Source: Halonotius pteroides (GTDB lineage: Archaea > Halobacteriota > Halobacteria > Halobacteriales > Haloferacaceae). From it: a stretch of 64,000 nt of DNA. The translations under genes and the position numbers were made by a program. Within the stretch, counting starts at the first letter, position 1. Each line of letters opens with the position of its first letter. Below the pieces are notes generated by a model. The model was given only the letters and a program-made list of their open reading frames with translations, was not told the DNA's origin and ran no database searches. The stretch lies in NCBI RefSeq assembly GCF_003605635.1, contig NZ_QMDW01000009.1, positions 1-64,000 on the forward strand. The letters are read 5' to 3'. This document shows, piece after piece, positions 43,285 through 52,056 of this stretch.

Positions 43285-43856
43285 GTTCGCTCGCGGATTC
43301 CATTTTGCTGGTGCCGTGTTCCGTCGTATTTGAACCATATTTTATTACCACCGATATCGAACAGTCGTCGAATCGATCTCAGCGACGAGATACTGAGTGT
43401 GGCTGTTGTCGCCATGGTCGATGAGCGATAACTGGACACTCGAATCGGTGTCGAACCCACCGTGGCACGCTGTTGGCACCAAGCAGCCGAATCCGATCAG
43501 TGACCGGCGGCCGAACCCCAGCGAGCACCCGATCGGCGGCATGCAATGAGACGGCACAACACCGCACACAGACGGTCAGTTCGGTTGGTGACCGGCTCGG
43601 TGGCAACCGCCCACAGCGTGTTGCGTCTACGATGACTGCGCTTGTGGCTGCCGTGGCAGCCCGTACCGCTGGTTTACTCACACCAGGGGTGGCGACCGCG
43701 AGATGCATACCCTGGGTGGTTGCGGATTAGTATCTAAAGCTCCGGCTTGTGATCGGAGTGTAGCTGTCGCCGGCAACCACATGCATGCAGTTGTCACTCG
43801 GCAGGTTCGGAACGCAAAGACTGTAGCGTGACCACTAGCCAGCCGGTGCTGAGACC
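43285..43856. other. Intergenic region without a supported gene
   Basis: About 570 bases between the FKBP and YlbF genes. Open frames here (for example 43379-43708 minus) are Arg/Pro/Cys-rich, unlike haloarchaeal proteins. No tRNA cloverleaf was recognised. AT-rich patches near 43330-43350 (atattttattacc) could serve as a promoter or termination site. Confidence 0.4.
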
Positions 43857-44231
43857 TCAGTCCTGACAGCAGCCGCCGGCCTCGCCGCCGAAATCAACCG
43901 CCAGCGGTTCGGAGATCGCCTTGTTGACCGCTTCGAGTTTGGTCTGGAGCTCCTCTTGGGCTTCGAGATACTCCTCCATCAGCGGCATGCTGTGGAGTTC
44001 TTCTTGGGCGTTCTGCACCTCACGCATCGACTGGCGGTCGGCTGTCCCGGCCTCTCGATCGAGCATGAACTGGTGGCGAAGCTCCTCAAACTCCTTGATC
44101 GCCTCCTGGGTTTCGGCGTCGTTTTCGACTGCCTCGCTGGCCTCGCGGAACGCCGTGTGTTCCGGACTGTCAGCGATCTTCTCGCCGAGTTCTCGACCCA
44201 GATCTTCCAGTGACGCGGTTTCAACGCTCAT
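43857..44231 (-). CDS. YlbF-family protein with C-terminal double cysteine
   Basis: A 124-residue all-helical protein of the YlbF/YmcA (Com_YlbF) family. The helical core 'LGRELGEKIADSPEHTAFRE', 'AQEELHSMPLMEEYLEAQEE' and 'LQTKLEAVNKAISEPLAVDF' is typical. It ends GGEAGGCCQD; the vicinal cysteines recall the [4Fe-4S]-binding cysteines of the bacterial Y-complex, although a single protein here supplies only two. Bacterial homologues regulate RNase Y; the archaeal role is unknown. It stands alone on the minus strand. Confidence 0.85.
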   Translation of the reverse strand: MSVETASLEDLGRELGEKIADSPEHTAFREASEAVENDAETQEAIKEFEELRHQFMLDREAGTADRQSMREVQNAQEELHSMPLMEEYLEAQEELQTKLEAVNKAISEPLAVDFGGEAGGCCQD

Positions 44232-44307
44232 AGTCGGTGTTAGTAATCGATTCGTTTCAATGTGCCGGACGGGTGGTCACGGAGCTTGCAGCATCGAACC
44301 CACCATG

Positions 44308-45090
44308 TCAGGCGATCCCGAGCCCACCGAGCACGAGTCGAACTCCGATGACCGATAGCAGGCCCAACACTGCGATCGCACGATGACGACTGTCTACCCG
44401 CCGGCGAAGCCGTCGACCGATCGCAACGCCGAGCACAGAGGGAACGACCGCCGCCACCGAGAGCGCGACGACCGCCGCCGACGGATACAACCCCAAGGCC
44501 CCGGCCGCGACGACGCGAACCGCGTTGATCCCGAGAAACACCATCGCGACGACGCTGACAAAGAGGCCATGCGAGAGGTCAAACGACCGGAGGTAGGCGA
44601 CAAGCTGAACCCCGACGTTGGTCGCGCCGAACAACAGCCCGGAGACGCCACCGACAACGAGCATACCGACCGTCCCCCCGCGGTCGATATCGCTGCCGCC
44701 GCCGAGGGAGGGCAGCGGCAGCGTCGACTGCCGGGAGCCCACGAACGCCAGCGTGAGAAGGCCCAACCCGACGCGGACTGGTGCGCTTGGCAGGCGGTCG
44801 ATAACGGCCATCCCGATGATCGTTCCTCCCAGAGCTGCGAGCATCAACGGCCAAAACCGCCGGCTACAACGGGTTAGCTCCGGGGCTGAGAGCTCGCTGA
44901 CGAGCGTTGCGTTCGCCGACAGGATCGGGATAATCATGAGGACGACCGCGGTTGCGGGCTCGATCACCGTTGCCAACGCCATCGTGCCGACGAGCGCAAA
45001 CCCAAAGCCGGCTACGCCGTTGACCGCCCCCGAGACCAACAACACAACCACGAGGATGACCAGCAACGACGGCGAAAAGCTGGCGATCAT
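44308..45090 (-). CDS. TauE/SafE family sulfite/anion permease
   Basis: A 260-residue membrane protein with about eight helices. The two family repeats begin 'LLVSGAVNGVAGFGFALVGT' and 'VGGVSGLLFGATNVGVQLVA', the G-x-x-x-G-(F/A)-G-x-G type pattern of TauE/SafE exporters. These carry sulfite, sulfoacetate or related organosulfur anions; specificity cannot be read from the sequence. It is a single gene. Confidence 0.9.
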   Translation of the reverse strand: MIASFSPSLLVILVVVLLVSGAVNGVAGFGFALVGTMALATVIEPATAVVLMIIPILSANATLVSELSAPELTRCSRRFWPLMLAALGGTIIGMAVIDRLPSAPVRVGLGLLTLAFVGSRQSTLPLPSLGGGSDIDRGGTVGMLVVGGVSGLLFGATNVGVQLVAYLRSFDLSHGLFVSVVAMVFLGINAVRVVAAGALGLYPSAAVVALSVAAVVPSVLGVAIGRRLRRRVDSRHRAIAVLGLLSVIGVRLVLGGLGIA

Positions 45091-45232
45091 CGGTGTCTCC
45101 TAACTGAGATGGTCGCAGTGCTGGCGGTCGGTCTTGCTGTCGTCGCTGGCGCGGGAGGATTCACCACAGTCAGCAGTCGCGCCGAGTTGAAATATGTCTC
45201 CCCCGATTGTGCACGCGGCATGCCTTGCCGCC

Positions 45233-45889
45233 CTACGACACCTGCGCGGTAACGAACTCGACGATAGCCTCGTGTTCGGCGGGGCCGATCCCGTGGCCGC
45301 CGGCGTAGCTCGCGTACTCGACGGCCGCCCCCAGCGTCGCAAATCGGTCGGCAGCGGCCTCTGTTCGGGTAGCGGGGATGATCTCGTCGGCGTCGCCAGC
45401 CGCGAGCAACACCGGTGTGTCGGCGATCCCGGCGGGGTCGACATCGCTGTGTGAGGCCGGCAGGTAGCCATGCAGGGCGACAACCCACTCGTAGTGGTCG
45501 GGGGCATCAAGCAGCAGCGAGAGGCTGGTGATCGCCCCCTGGCTGAACCCAAATAGGCCGATGTGGTCGGCGTCGATCCCGTAGGCCTCAACGGCGGCGT
45601 CGATACTTTCGGTGATCAGTTCGCGGCTGCGTTCGAAGTCAGCCGCGTCAGGTTGGCTCTGATGGAGTCCCCCACCGGAGAGGTCGAGGTCGTACCATGT
45701 GTAGCCGCCCTGCAGGCGATTCGGGGCCTGCAGGCTCACGATATGAAGGCTGTCCGGGAGCGATCGGGCGACGGGTAACAGATCCTCCTCGTTGGCACCG
45801 CGGCCGTGCAGTACGAAGACCGCGGGGGCCGGCTCATCGCTCGGGTCGTCAGGGGCGATATGAACATGTTCGAGTGGTAGATCGCTCAT
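45233..45889 (-). CDS. Carboxylesterase/phospholipase, alpha/beta hydrolase
   Basis: A 218-residue member of the phospholipase/carboxylesterase (EstB-like) family. The oxyanion segment is 'FVLHGRGANEEDLLPVARSL', the nucleophile elbow is GFSQG (near residue 115), the acid is in 'LLAAGDADEIIPATR', and the His is in 'YAGGHGIGPAEHE'. There is no signal peptide, so it is cytoplasmic. It probably hydrolyses short-chain acyl esters. It diverges from the Lrp-like regulator gene. Confidence 0.9.
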   Translation of the reverse strand: MSDLPLEHVHIAPDDPSDEPAPAVFVLHGRGANEEDLLPVARSLPDSLHIVSLQAPNRLQGGYTWYDLDLSGGGLHQSQPDAADFERSRELITESIDAAVEAYGIDADHIGLFGFSQGAITSLSLLLDAPDHYEWVVALHGYLPASHSDVDPAGIADTPVLLAAGDADEIIPATRTEAAADRFATLGAAVEYASYAGGHGIGPAEHEAIVEFVTAQVS

Positions 45890-46015
45890 AGTTCCTCAAG
45901 CCGGGCGGGCCACATTAATACGGGAGTAACATCGATGCCACCGATCTGCGGTCAACACCGACACCGCCGGCCACGCGGGGCGAAGTTATTTGCGGATACT
46001 GGCTTATCACCACCC

Positions 46016-46480
46016 ATGAGCGAGACACCCATCGACGAGGTTGACCAAGCGATCCTCCATGCCTTACAGGCGGACGCCCGCAATCTCTCGTCGGCCGACA
46101 TCGCCGAGCGAACCGACACCGCCGACAGCACGGTTCGCAAGCGTATCCAGCGGCTCGAAGCCGACGGTGTGATCAAAGGCTACAGCGCGGATGTCGACTA
46201 CGAGCAGTCAGGATACCCCCTCCGCATGTTGCTCTACTGTACGGCGTCGATCGCCGACCGCGGCGACCTGATCCCGGATATCTTGGCTATCGACGGCGTC
46301 ATCTCGGTACAGGAGTTGGTCACCGGCGAAAAGAACTTGCTTGTCACTGCGGTCGGTGAATCTGACGGCGATATCACGCCGGTCGCCCAGGAGCTGCTCG
46401 ATATGGGTCTGACCGTCGCCGACGAGGTGCTGGTTCGGAGCCACACAACAACGCCGTTCAGCGAGTTCGACTCGAAGTAG
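46016..46480 (+). CDS. Lrp/AsnC-family transcriptional regulator
   Basis: A 154-residue Lrp-like protein. The N-terminal HTH is 'DEVDQAILHALQADARNLSS' followed by 'DIAERTDTADSTVRKRIQRL' and 'EADGVIKGYSADVDYEQSGY'. The C-terminal RAM-like alpha/beta domain has 'VISVQELVTGEKNLLVTAVG'. The ATG follows a TATA-like box (agttattt, 45984-45991) by about 28 bases. It is a single gene converging with the amidohydrolase 27 bases away. The effector is not predictable. Confidence 0.92.
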   Translation: MSETPIDEVDQAILHALQADARNLSSADIAERTDTADSTVRKRIQRLEADGVIKGYSADVDYEQSGYPLRMLLYCTASIADRGDLIPDILAIDGVISVQELVTGEKNLLVTAVGESDGDITPVAQELLDMGLTVADEVLVRSHTTTPFSEFDSK

Positions 46481-46507
46481 CTCGTCTGCTGTGTGCAGCC
46501 TGTCTGA

Positions 46508-47524
46508 TCAGACGACGACCGCTTGGACATCTCGTCCGGTTGCCCGACGGACGACAGCCGAGATCGGATTGACTGTTCCGGAAAGATTGTCGGATTCCCC
46601 GTCAAGAACGAGCAGCGCTGCCCGCCGGCCGGGCTCGATCACCCCGCAGTCGAGATCGGCGATCTCCGCCCCAGCCTGCGTCGCCATCCGCAGCACCTCG
46701 CGGTCGCTCACGTCGTAGGTTTTCGCCGTAAACGCCATCTCGCGAAACATCGACGGCGAGTTGAGCATGACGTTATCGGTTCCAAGCGCGACAGTTGTGT
46801 GATCAAGCAACGCACGGATCGGTGGCCGCCCGACGTCGAGGACGGCGTTCGCGCGTGGACAGACCGCAACCGGAACCGCTTGGTCGGCCACCCGTTCGAG
46901 ATGCTCGGATGTGGCATGCACCATGTGAACCAGTAGTTCCGGCTCGTAGTCCAAGGCCGGGTGGATGTCGGTCGCATCCGGCTCACCGGCGTGGATGGCG
47001 AACGGTTTGTTCGCCTTGCGGGCGGCCGCACGCTCGTCGGTAAACTCGTCGTCGTTCGCGCCGCTGGCTCCGTAGCCGTCGGCGAGGTCGAGGACTGACG
47101 CCGGGCCGCTGCCGAAGATGACCGCGTCGGTTGCTGTCTCGCTGGCGGCTGTTCGAAGGGCCTCGGTGCCCGGCTCACCTGACTCCCGGAAATCGAGGTG
47201 TGCCACCGTGCCCGTCTCTTCCATGAGTTGAAGCGTGCGGCGCATCGCTGTGATGAGCTCCTTGCGGCTGGCGGCGGCGAGTCGCCGGTGTTTCTCACTA
47301 TCCGGTGGCGCGACCGCCGCATCCAACGAGAGGCCGACACCGGCTTCCTTGGCCACCGAATCGCCGATGTGGGTGTGGGCGTTGACAAACGCCGGCAGGA
47401 CGATATCGGTCGAGTCCGTGGCCGTCTCCTCGACGGCCGTAATCTGGCCGTCGTCGATGACGACCCGGCCACGAACCGGCCCAAAGCCCTCCCCGGCGAG
47501 GATCGTCCCCTCAAACTGTTGCAT
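46508..47524 (-). CDS. Amidohydrolase-superfamily deaminase-like protein
   Basis: A 338-residue metal-dependent amidohydrolase. The metal ligands appear as 'FVNAHTHIGDSV' (HxH, near residue 50), 'FAIHAGE', 'LLVHMVHATSEHLERV' and 'VALGTDNVMLNSP' (the active Asp). The overall order resembles cytosine/S-adenosylhomocysteine deaminases, but it is shorter and lacks the full substrate signature. The substrate is unknown; a nucleobase or pterin is plausible. It starts upstream of the AT-rich gap before dabB. Confidence 0.88.
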   Translation of the reverse strand: MQQFEGTILAGEGFGPVRGRVVIDDGQITAVEETATDSTDIVLPAFVNAHTHIGDSVAKEAGVGLSLDAAVAPPDSEKHRRLAAASRKELITAMRRTLQLMEETGTVAHLDFRESGEPGTEALRTAASETATDAVIFGSGPASVLDLADGYGASGANDDEFTDERAAARKANKPFAIHAGEPDATDIHPALDYEPELLVHMVHATSEHLERVADQAVPVAVCPRANAVLDVGRPPIRALLDHTTVALGTDNVMLNSPSMFREMAFTAKTYDVSDREVLRMATQAGAEIADLDCGVIEPGRRAALLVLDGESDNLSGTVNPISAVVRRATGRDVQAVVV

Positions 47525-47856
47525 ACCTCAGTCCACCAGTTCAGCCCCGATATGTGTTTCCACCACCGACGAACGAACGCTCTGGTCAAATATTCATCTG
47601 ATACGAACGGATTGGTAGTAAAAGGGGATACAAGCGATTTTTCGATCAGACCTATCGAAAACACGGCGGCCAGGATGGCTGACGACGACCTCACACCGCT
47701 GGTGTCGGCGTTGGATATCAAGCCAACGACCCGCTATGGGCGACCCCGGAGGATGCCACACCTTCGGCCGGCCGTCAACCATCGCCGATGTTGACCCGGT
47801 AGTTCGCCGGTGTCGACGGTGAGCCCCGCCGATTTGCTCGCCTGGCGAAACCGTAA
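47525..47856. other. Intergenic region between amidohydrolase and dab promoter
   Basis: About 330 bases with no firm gene. One short plus-strand frame (47675-47794) begins with an acidic MADDDLTPLVSALDIKPTTR that looks haloarchaeal but then turns Arg/His/Pro-rich, so it may be a chance frame or a gene remnant with a frameshift. Nothing else was recognised. Confidence 0.4.
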
Positions 47857-47926
47857 TGTTCTATAATATAGGTTTTAAGAACAATTTGATCGAATAAATA
47901 GATTTATTGCACAGTTTGTTCTATAT
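47857..47926 (+). promoter_or_regulatory. AT-rich promoter/operator of the dabBA operon
   Basis: A very AT-rich stretch in GC-rich surroundings. It has two direct copies of TGTTCTATA exactly 60 bases apart (47857-47865 and 47917-47925), an inverted half site AGAACA (47878-47883), and an inverted repeat AATAAAT-ag-ATTTATT (47893-47908). The latter is centred 26 bases before the ATG of a short ORF at 47927 and could serve as the TATA element. The repeated half sites suggest a dedicated regulator. Confidence 0.6.
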
Positions 47927-48016
47927 ATGAGCGAATGCGACCAGCATCCATCAGAGGCGGCGTTTCTGACGGATCGGGTGGTCGACCCAACCCATGACAG
48001 ACGGAACCCAGCGTAG
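47927..48016 (+). CDS. 29-codon upstream ORF overlapping dabB
   Basis: MSECDQHPSEAAFLTDRVVD plus nine more residues, ending at a TAG that lies 23 bases inside dabB in another frame. The AT-rich palindrome upstream is at the right spacing to start a leaderless transcript at this ATG. Ribosomes translating it would pass over the dabB start, so it could control dabB translation. There is no evidence for a function of the peptide itself. Confidence 0.35.
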   Translation: MSECDQHPSEAAFLTDRVVDPTHDRRNPA

Positions 48017-49487
48017 ATCAGTCGGATCGCTTCCCGAACCGAACGCCGCGTCATCGCGTGTGCCGGCCGCCCTTACCCGGTTCGTGTGGGCGATGTGGCT
48101 CGGCACGCTCGCCGTTGTGGCTGGTTTTGTTCGAACCGATCCGGCGTGGGCGGTTGATGGGCTCGTTGCCATCGATGGGCTGACGGTCGTCATGTGGTCG
48201 GTTGTCACCTTCTTCAGCGGGATTGTCCACAGCTACTCACGCCGGTATCTGGACGGCAACCCGAACAAAACGCAGTTTTTCGTGCGTATCTTCGCGTTCA
48301 CGATAGTTGTGATGGTCGTTGTCGCCGCCGACCACATCGCCCTGTTCGCGGCGGCATGGCTGGCGATGGGGCTGCTCATGGCCGAGCTGATCGGCCACGT
48401 CGATGGTTGGCCGCAGGCGCGGGCGGCTGCCCGGAGTGCGCGTCGGTACTTCGTCGGGGGGAGCCTCTTGGTCGCTTTCAGTCTCACACTCCTTTGGTCG
48501 GCGACAGGCGCGACCAGTGTGACCGGGATTCTTGACGCCGTCGGCGGCCTGTCGACGACAACCGCCCTGTTGGCGGCCGGCGGCCTCGTCGTGGCGGCGA
48601 TGATCCAGTCGGCACTGATCCCCTTCCACACGTGGGTGTTGTCGTCGATGACCGCGCCGACGCCGGCCTCCGCGCTGATGCATGCCGGCTTTGTCAACGC
48701 CGGCGGCGTCCTGCTCGTGCGGTTCGCGCCGGTCGTCACGGTTGAGCCGACGGTTATGCTTGCGATCGTCGCCATCGGCGCGGCCAGCGCGCTCGGCGGG
48801 AAGCTTCTGAAATCTGTCCAGCCGGATATCAAGGGCCAACTCGGCTGCTCGACGGTCGGCCAGATGGGCTTTATGCTCATGCAGGCCGGCCTCGGCTTCT
48901 TCCCGGCGGCTATCGCCCACCTCATTCTCCATGGGTTCTACAAAGCCTATCAGTTCCTCTCATCCGGCGGGGCGGTCGAACATACGACCCCTCAGTCGGT
49001 GAGCGATCACACAGTCGGCTTCAACGGCGTTGGCAGCATCATCGTGACCCTAGCGACCGGGCTGCTCGGCGGCGCGCTCTTTGCGGTTCTCACCGGCAAG
49101 GGCACGCTCGCCAACGGCGGCATCCTGCTGACGTTCTTTGTGACGTTTGCGACGTTGCATGCAGCCCGTAGCGCGGTCAAACACACCACGCTCCCGGCGA
49201 CGCTTCGCTACGGGGCCGTTCCGTTGGTCTTCTTCCCGGCGATCATCGTCTACGGTGCGGCCTATGAGGCGATCTCATTCCTGTTGGCCGATCTCCCGGT
49301 GGTCACGGCGACAACCGAGTTGACCCTCCTGCATGGCGCGATCGCCGTTGTCTTTGTCGGCACGTACCTCGCCATCGAGACGGGGGTTCACGAGGAGAGC
49401 GGCCGTCTCTATGTGGCACTGCTGAATCTGAGCCAACCGGTTGCTGACACGCTGCTGACGACCACGGAGGACTACAATGAGTACTGA
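47994..49487 (+). CDS. dabB: DabB-like proton-conducting membrane subunit (NuoL/MrpA-like)
   Basis: A 497-residue integral membrane protein with about 13-14 helices of the NADH-quinone oxidoreductase L/M family. Key features are 'FFSGIVHSYSRRYL', 'AAAWLAMGLLMAELIGHVDG', 'ALIPFHTWVLSSMTAPTPAS', 'ALMHAGFVNAGGVLLVRFAP' with the conserved helix-breaking Lys/His positions, and 'HGFYKAYQFLSSGG'. No other complex I genes are near. Linked to DabA, it forms the proton-driven part of an inorganic-carbon accumulation pump. The dabA ATG overlaps its end by 11 bases. Confidence 0.9.
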   Translation: MTDGTQRRSVGSLPEPNAASSRVPAALTRFVWAMWLGTLAVVAGFVRTDPAWAVDGLVAIDGLTVVMWSVVTFFSGIVHSYSRRYLDGNPNKTQFFVRIFAFTIVVMVVVAADHIALFAAAWLAMGLLMAELIGHVDGWPQARAAARSARRYFVGGSLLVAFSLTLLWSATGATSVTGILDAVGGLSTTTALLAAGGLVVAAMIQSALIPFHTWVLSSMTAPTPASALMHAGFVNAGGVLLVRFAPVVTVEPTVMLAIVAIGAASALGGKLLKSVQPDIKGQLGCSTVGQMGFMLMQAGLGFFPAAIAHLILHGFYKAYQFLSSGGAVEHTTPQSVSDHTVGFNGVGSIIVTLATGLLGGALFAVLTGKGTLANGGILLTFFVTFATLHAARSAVKHTTLPATLRYGAVPLVFFPAIIVYGAAYEAISFLLADLPVVTATTELTLLHGAIAVVFVGTYLAIETGVHEESGRLYVALLNLSQPVADTLLTTTEDYNEY

Positions 49488-51954
49488 ATCCACGATCGAT
49501 GACAGTATCGACGCCGCGGCAACCACGGTCGGCTCCCTCTGGCCAATCCACTCGTTTGTGACAGCCAACCCGTTGTCGGGGTTTGAAGACCAACCCTTCG
49601 AAGAGGCAGTCGCGCAGGCGACCGATCTGTTGGGTGGCCGCGGCTACCCCAGCGCGGAGACGTTCCGGACAGCACTCGATTGCGGTCAGATCGACACTGC
49701 GATCCTCCGGTCAGAACTTGCATCGCGTGGCTACGAGGCCAAGCCAGACACACTGCTCGACCGGTTGGCCGACGCCGACACCAACACCGATTCCGACACC
49801 GCCACCAACGATGATATCGACCGTGTTGATGCGGTTCTCACCAAGTGGCTGGCGGCCTTTCTCGACGAGGGCCGGTCACACTGGTCGATGCCGAACCGCG
49901 AGGCGGGCTTTTATACCGCCTTCCGCGGGCTGGCCGACCACGACGGCGAGATCCCAAACAACGGCGTCGTTGCCGACCTGCCGGCCTCGCCGACAGCGGC
50001 CATCGAGGCTGTGGTTGACTCACACCCAGAGCACCAGTGGGAGTCGATCATCGAGGAACAGCTGGCCGCGTTGCCTGGCTGGACGGGTTTTATCAAGCAA
50101 CGGGCTACCGACGACGGCGAGTGGCAGTCGGCGTACCCGATCACGCTTGCGGGCTACCTCGCGGTACGGCTGTCGTTGCTGGACGGCTTCGGTGTCGACA
50201 TTGAGCCATCAGATACTGAACCGACACCTGACGCTGTCGACGAGATCGCCGCGGCGTTTTTGAGCGCGTGGGAGGCGACCTACCGCGATGAGCTGGCTGA
50301 TGTTGTCGCCGCCGAAAGCGCGAGCAAGCAGATCGGCGACAGCACGGCGGCCGACGACAGCGAGACGGCCGCTGAGAACGGGGCGGCCGCCGAGGGGGCG
50401 TCTTCAGCCCGCCCGGATGCACAGCTGACCTTCTGTATCGACACACGCTCGGAGATCATCCGTCGTCACATCGAGGCGACCGGGAACTACGAAACCCACG
50501 GCTACGCCGGATTCTTCGGCGTCCCGATCGAGTACGACGGCTATGACGCAGACGTGTCGGTCGATGCCTGTCCGCCGATTCTCGATCCACAACACCGGAT
50601 CACCGAGCTTCCAACCGACGACGAGACCCAAGCCACCTACGACCGCTTGGCGGGCATCAAAGCGGCCGCTGCGGAGGCCATCGAGACGCTCAGAGCTAAC
50701 GCGGCGAGTGCCTACGGATACGTTGAGAGCGCCGGCAGCGGCTACGGCCTCGCCTTAGCGGCGCGCACGCTCGTCCCCGGGCGTGTCCATGATCTCTTGG
50801 ATGCCGTCGACGACGCCGAACCCGACACCCACGAGTTCTGCGAGCCGATGGTGCACCACCAACACACCTACGCCGGCGACCTCCCGGTCGGGCTGACCGC
50901 CGACGAAAAGGTTGAGTACGCCGCCACGGCCTTCGATCTGATGGGCATCGAGACGTTCGGCCGCGTGGTTGCCTTCGTCGGCCACGCCAGCGAGACGGTG
51001 AACAACTCATACGAGTCGGGGCTGGACTGTGGGGCCTGTGCGGGCAACCCCGGCGGGCCGAACGCCCGCGTTCTGGCAGCGATCTGCAACGACGACGAGG
51101 TACAGGCTACACTCCGCGAGCAAGGCCATGAGATCCCGGATGACACCGTCTTTGTGGCCGGCGAACACACCACCACGACCGACGAGATCGAACTGTATGA
51201 CGGCGACGTGCCTGCAAGCCACGCCGACGAACTCCAGCAGCTCCGCGTGGATCTCCGGACGGCCCGCGAAGCCGCGACCGCCGAACGCGCCGACACGATG
51301 GCTGCTGACACCACCGATGGCGTCGGCGAAACTGAACGCCGCGCGGCCGACTGGGCCGAGACCCGCCCCGAGTGGGGGTTGGCCGGCAACGCCGCCTTCG
51401 TCATCGGGCCGCGGGAACTCACCGCGGATGTTGATCTTGACGGTCGTGCGTTTCTTCACTCCTACGACCACACGACCGACCCTGATGGCGACGCCCTCGA
51501 AGCGATCCTCACGGGGCCGATGGTCGTCACCCAGTGGATCAACAGCCAGTATTACTTCTCGACGGTCGATTCCGGCGTCTACGGCAGCGGCTCGAAGATC
51601 ACCCACAACCCTGTCGGCAACGTCGGTGTCTACCAGGGCAACGGCGGCGATCTTCTCGCCGGGCTCCCGCTGCAGTCGGTGGCTGCCGGGCCCGACGAGC
51701 CATACCACCAGCCGCTCCGTCTCTCGACGGTCGTTCACGCGCCGGTTGCCAATGTCACCGACATCCTTGCCGACCACGAGGAGCTCACAACCCTGCTGGA
51801 CAACAGCTGGCTGTCGTTGACGGTCGTCGATCCAACCCGCGAGCACGACGCCTTCCACTACGACGGCGACCTATCGTGGACAAGCGGCACAGAGATCGAC
51901 CCGACTGCCGATGAGGCCGACCCGGCGACGCCAACGGCTGCTGCTGACGACTAA
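49477..51954 (+). CDS. dabA: DabA inorganic carbon transporter subunit (DUF2309)
   Basis: An 825-residue soluble DUF2309/UPF0753 protein related to beta-carbonic anhydrases. It starts 'AATTVGSLWPIHSFVTANPL', typical of the family. The zinc site can be read as Cys320 and Asp322 (FCIDTRSE), His503 (FVGHASETVNNSYES) and Cys518 (DCGACAGNPGG); the 15-residue His-Cys spacing equals that of characterised bacterial DabA. Two acidic insertions (near 100 and 290-315) are halophile-style. With DabB it should hydrate CO2 vectorially and trap bicarbonate. The gene follows dabB in one operon; no carboxysome or Rubisco gene is in this window. Confidence 0.93.
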   Translation: MSTESTIDDSIDAAATTVGSLWPIHSFVTANPLSGFEDQPFEEAVAQATDLLGGRGYPSAETFRTALDCGQIDTAILRSELASRGYEAKPDTLLDRLADADTNTDSDTATNDDIDRVDAVLTKWLAAFLDEGRSHWSMPNREAGFYTAFRGLADHDGEIPNNGVVADLPASPTAAIEAVVDSHPEHQWESIIEEQLAALPGWTGFIKQRATDDGEWQSAYPITLAGYLAVRLSLLDGFGVDIEPSDTEPTPDAVDEIAAAFLSAWEATYRDELADVVAAESASKQIGDSTAADDSETAAENGAAAEGASSARPDAQLTFCIDTRSEIIRRHIEATGNYETHGYAGFFGVPIEYDGYDADVSVDACPPILDPQHRITELPTDDETQATYDRLAGIKAAAAEAIETLRANAASAYGYVESAGSGYGLALAARTLVPGRVHDLLDAVDDAEPDTHEFCEPMVHHQHTYAGDLPVGLTADEKVEYAATAFDLMGIETFGRVVAFVGHASETVNNSYESGLDCGACAGNPGGPNARVLAAICNDDEVQATLREQGHEIPDDTVFVAGEHTTTTDEIELYDGDVPASHADELQQLRVDLRTAREAATAERADTMAADTTDGVGETERRAADWAETRPEWGLAGNAAFVIGPRELTADVDLDGRAFLHSYDHTTDPDGDALEAILTGPMVVTQWINSQYYFSTVDSGVYGSGSKITHNPVGNVGVYQGNGGDLLAGLPLQSVAAGPDEPYHQPLRLSTVVHAPVANVTDILADHEELTTLLDNSWLSLTVVDPTREHDAFHYDGDLSWTSGTEIDPTADEADPATPTAAADD

Positions 51955-52056
51955 CGGTGCCAACCTGCTTTTGTCGGTGGCCACCGGCGATGAAATGATC
52001 GTGACAGTGTAGCGATAACGCCGTGGTTATACGGCTTCGACAGATATGAGACTGTA

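Noticed and set aside
43379-43708. 109-codon minus frame in the FKBP-YlbF gap
   Set aside because: Arg, Pro and Cys-rich, unlike any neighbouring protein; no start signal.
47675-47794. 39-codon frame starting MADDDLTPLVSALDIKP
   Set aside because: The first half looks haloarchaeal but the second half does not. It may be a frameshifted remnant, but nothing confirms it.
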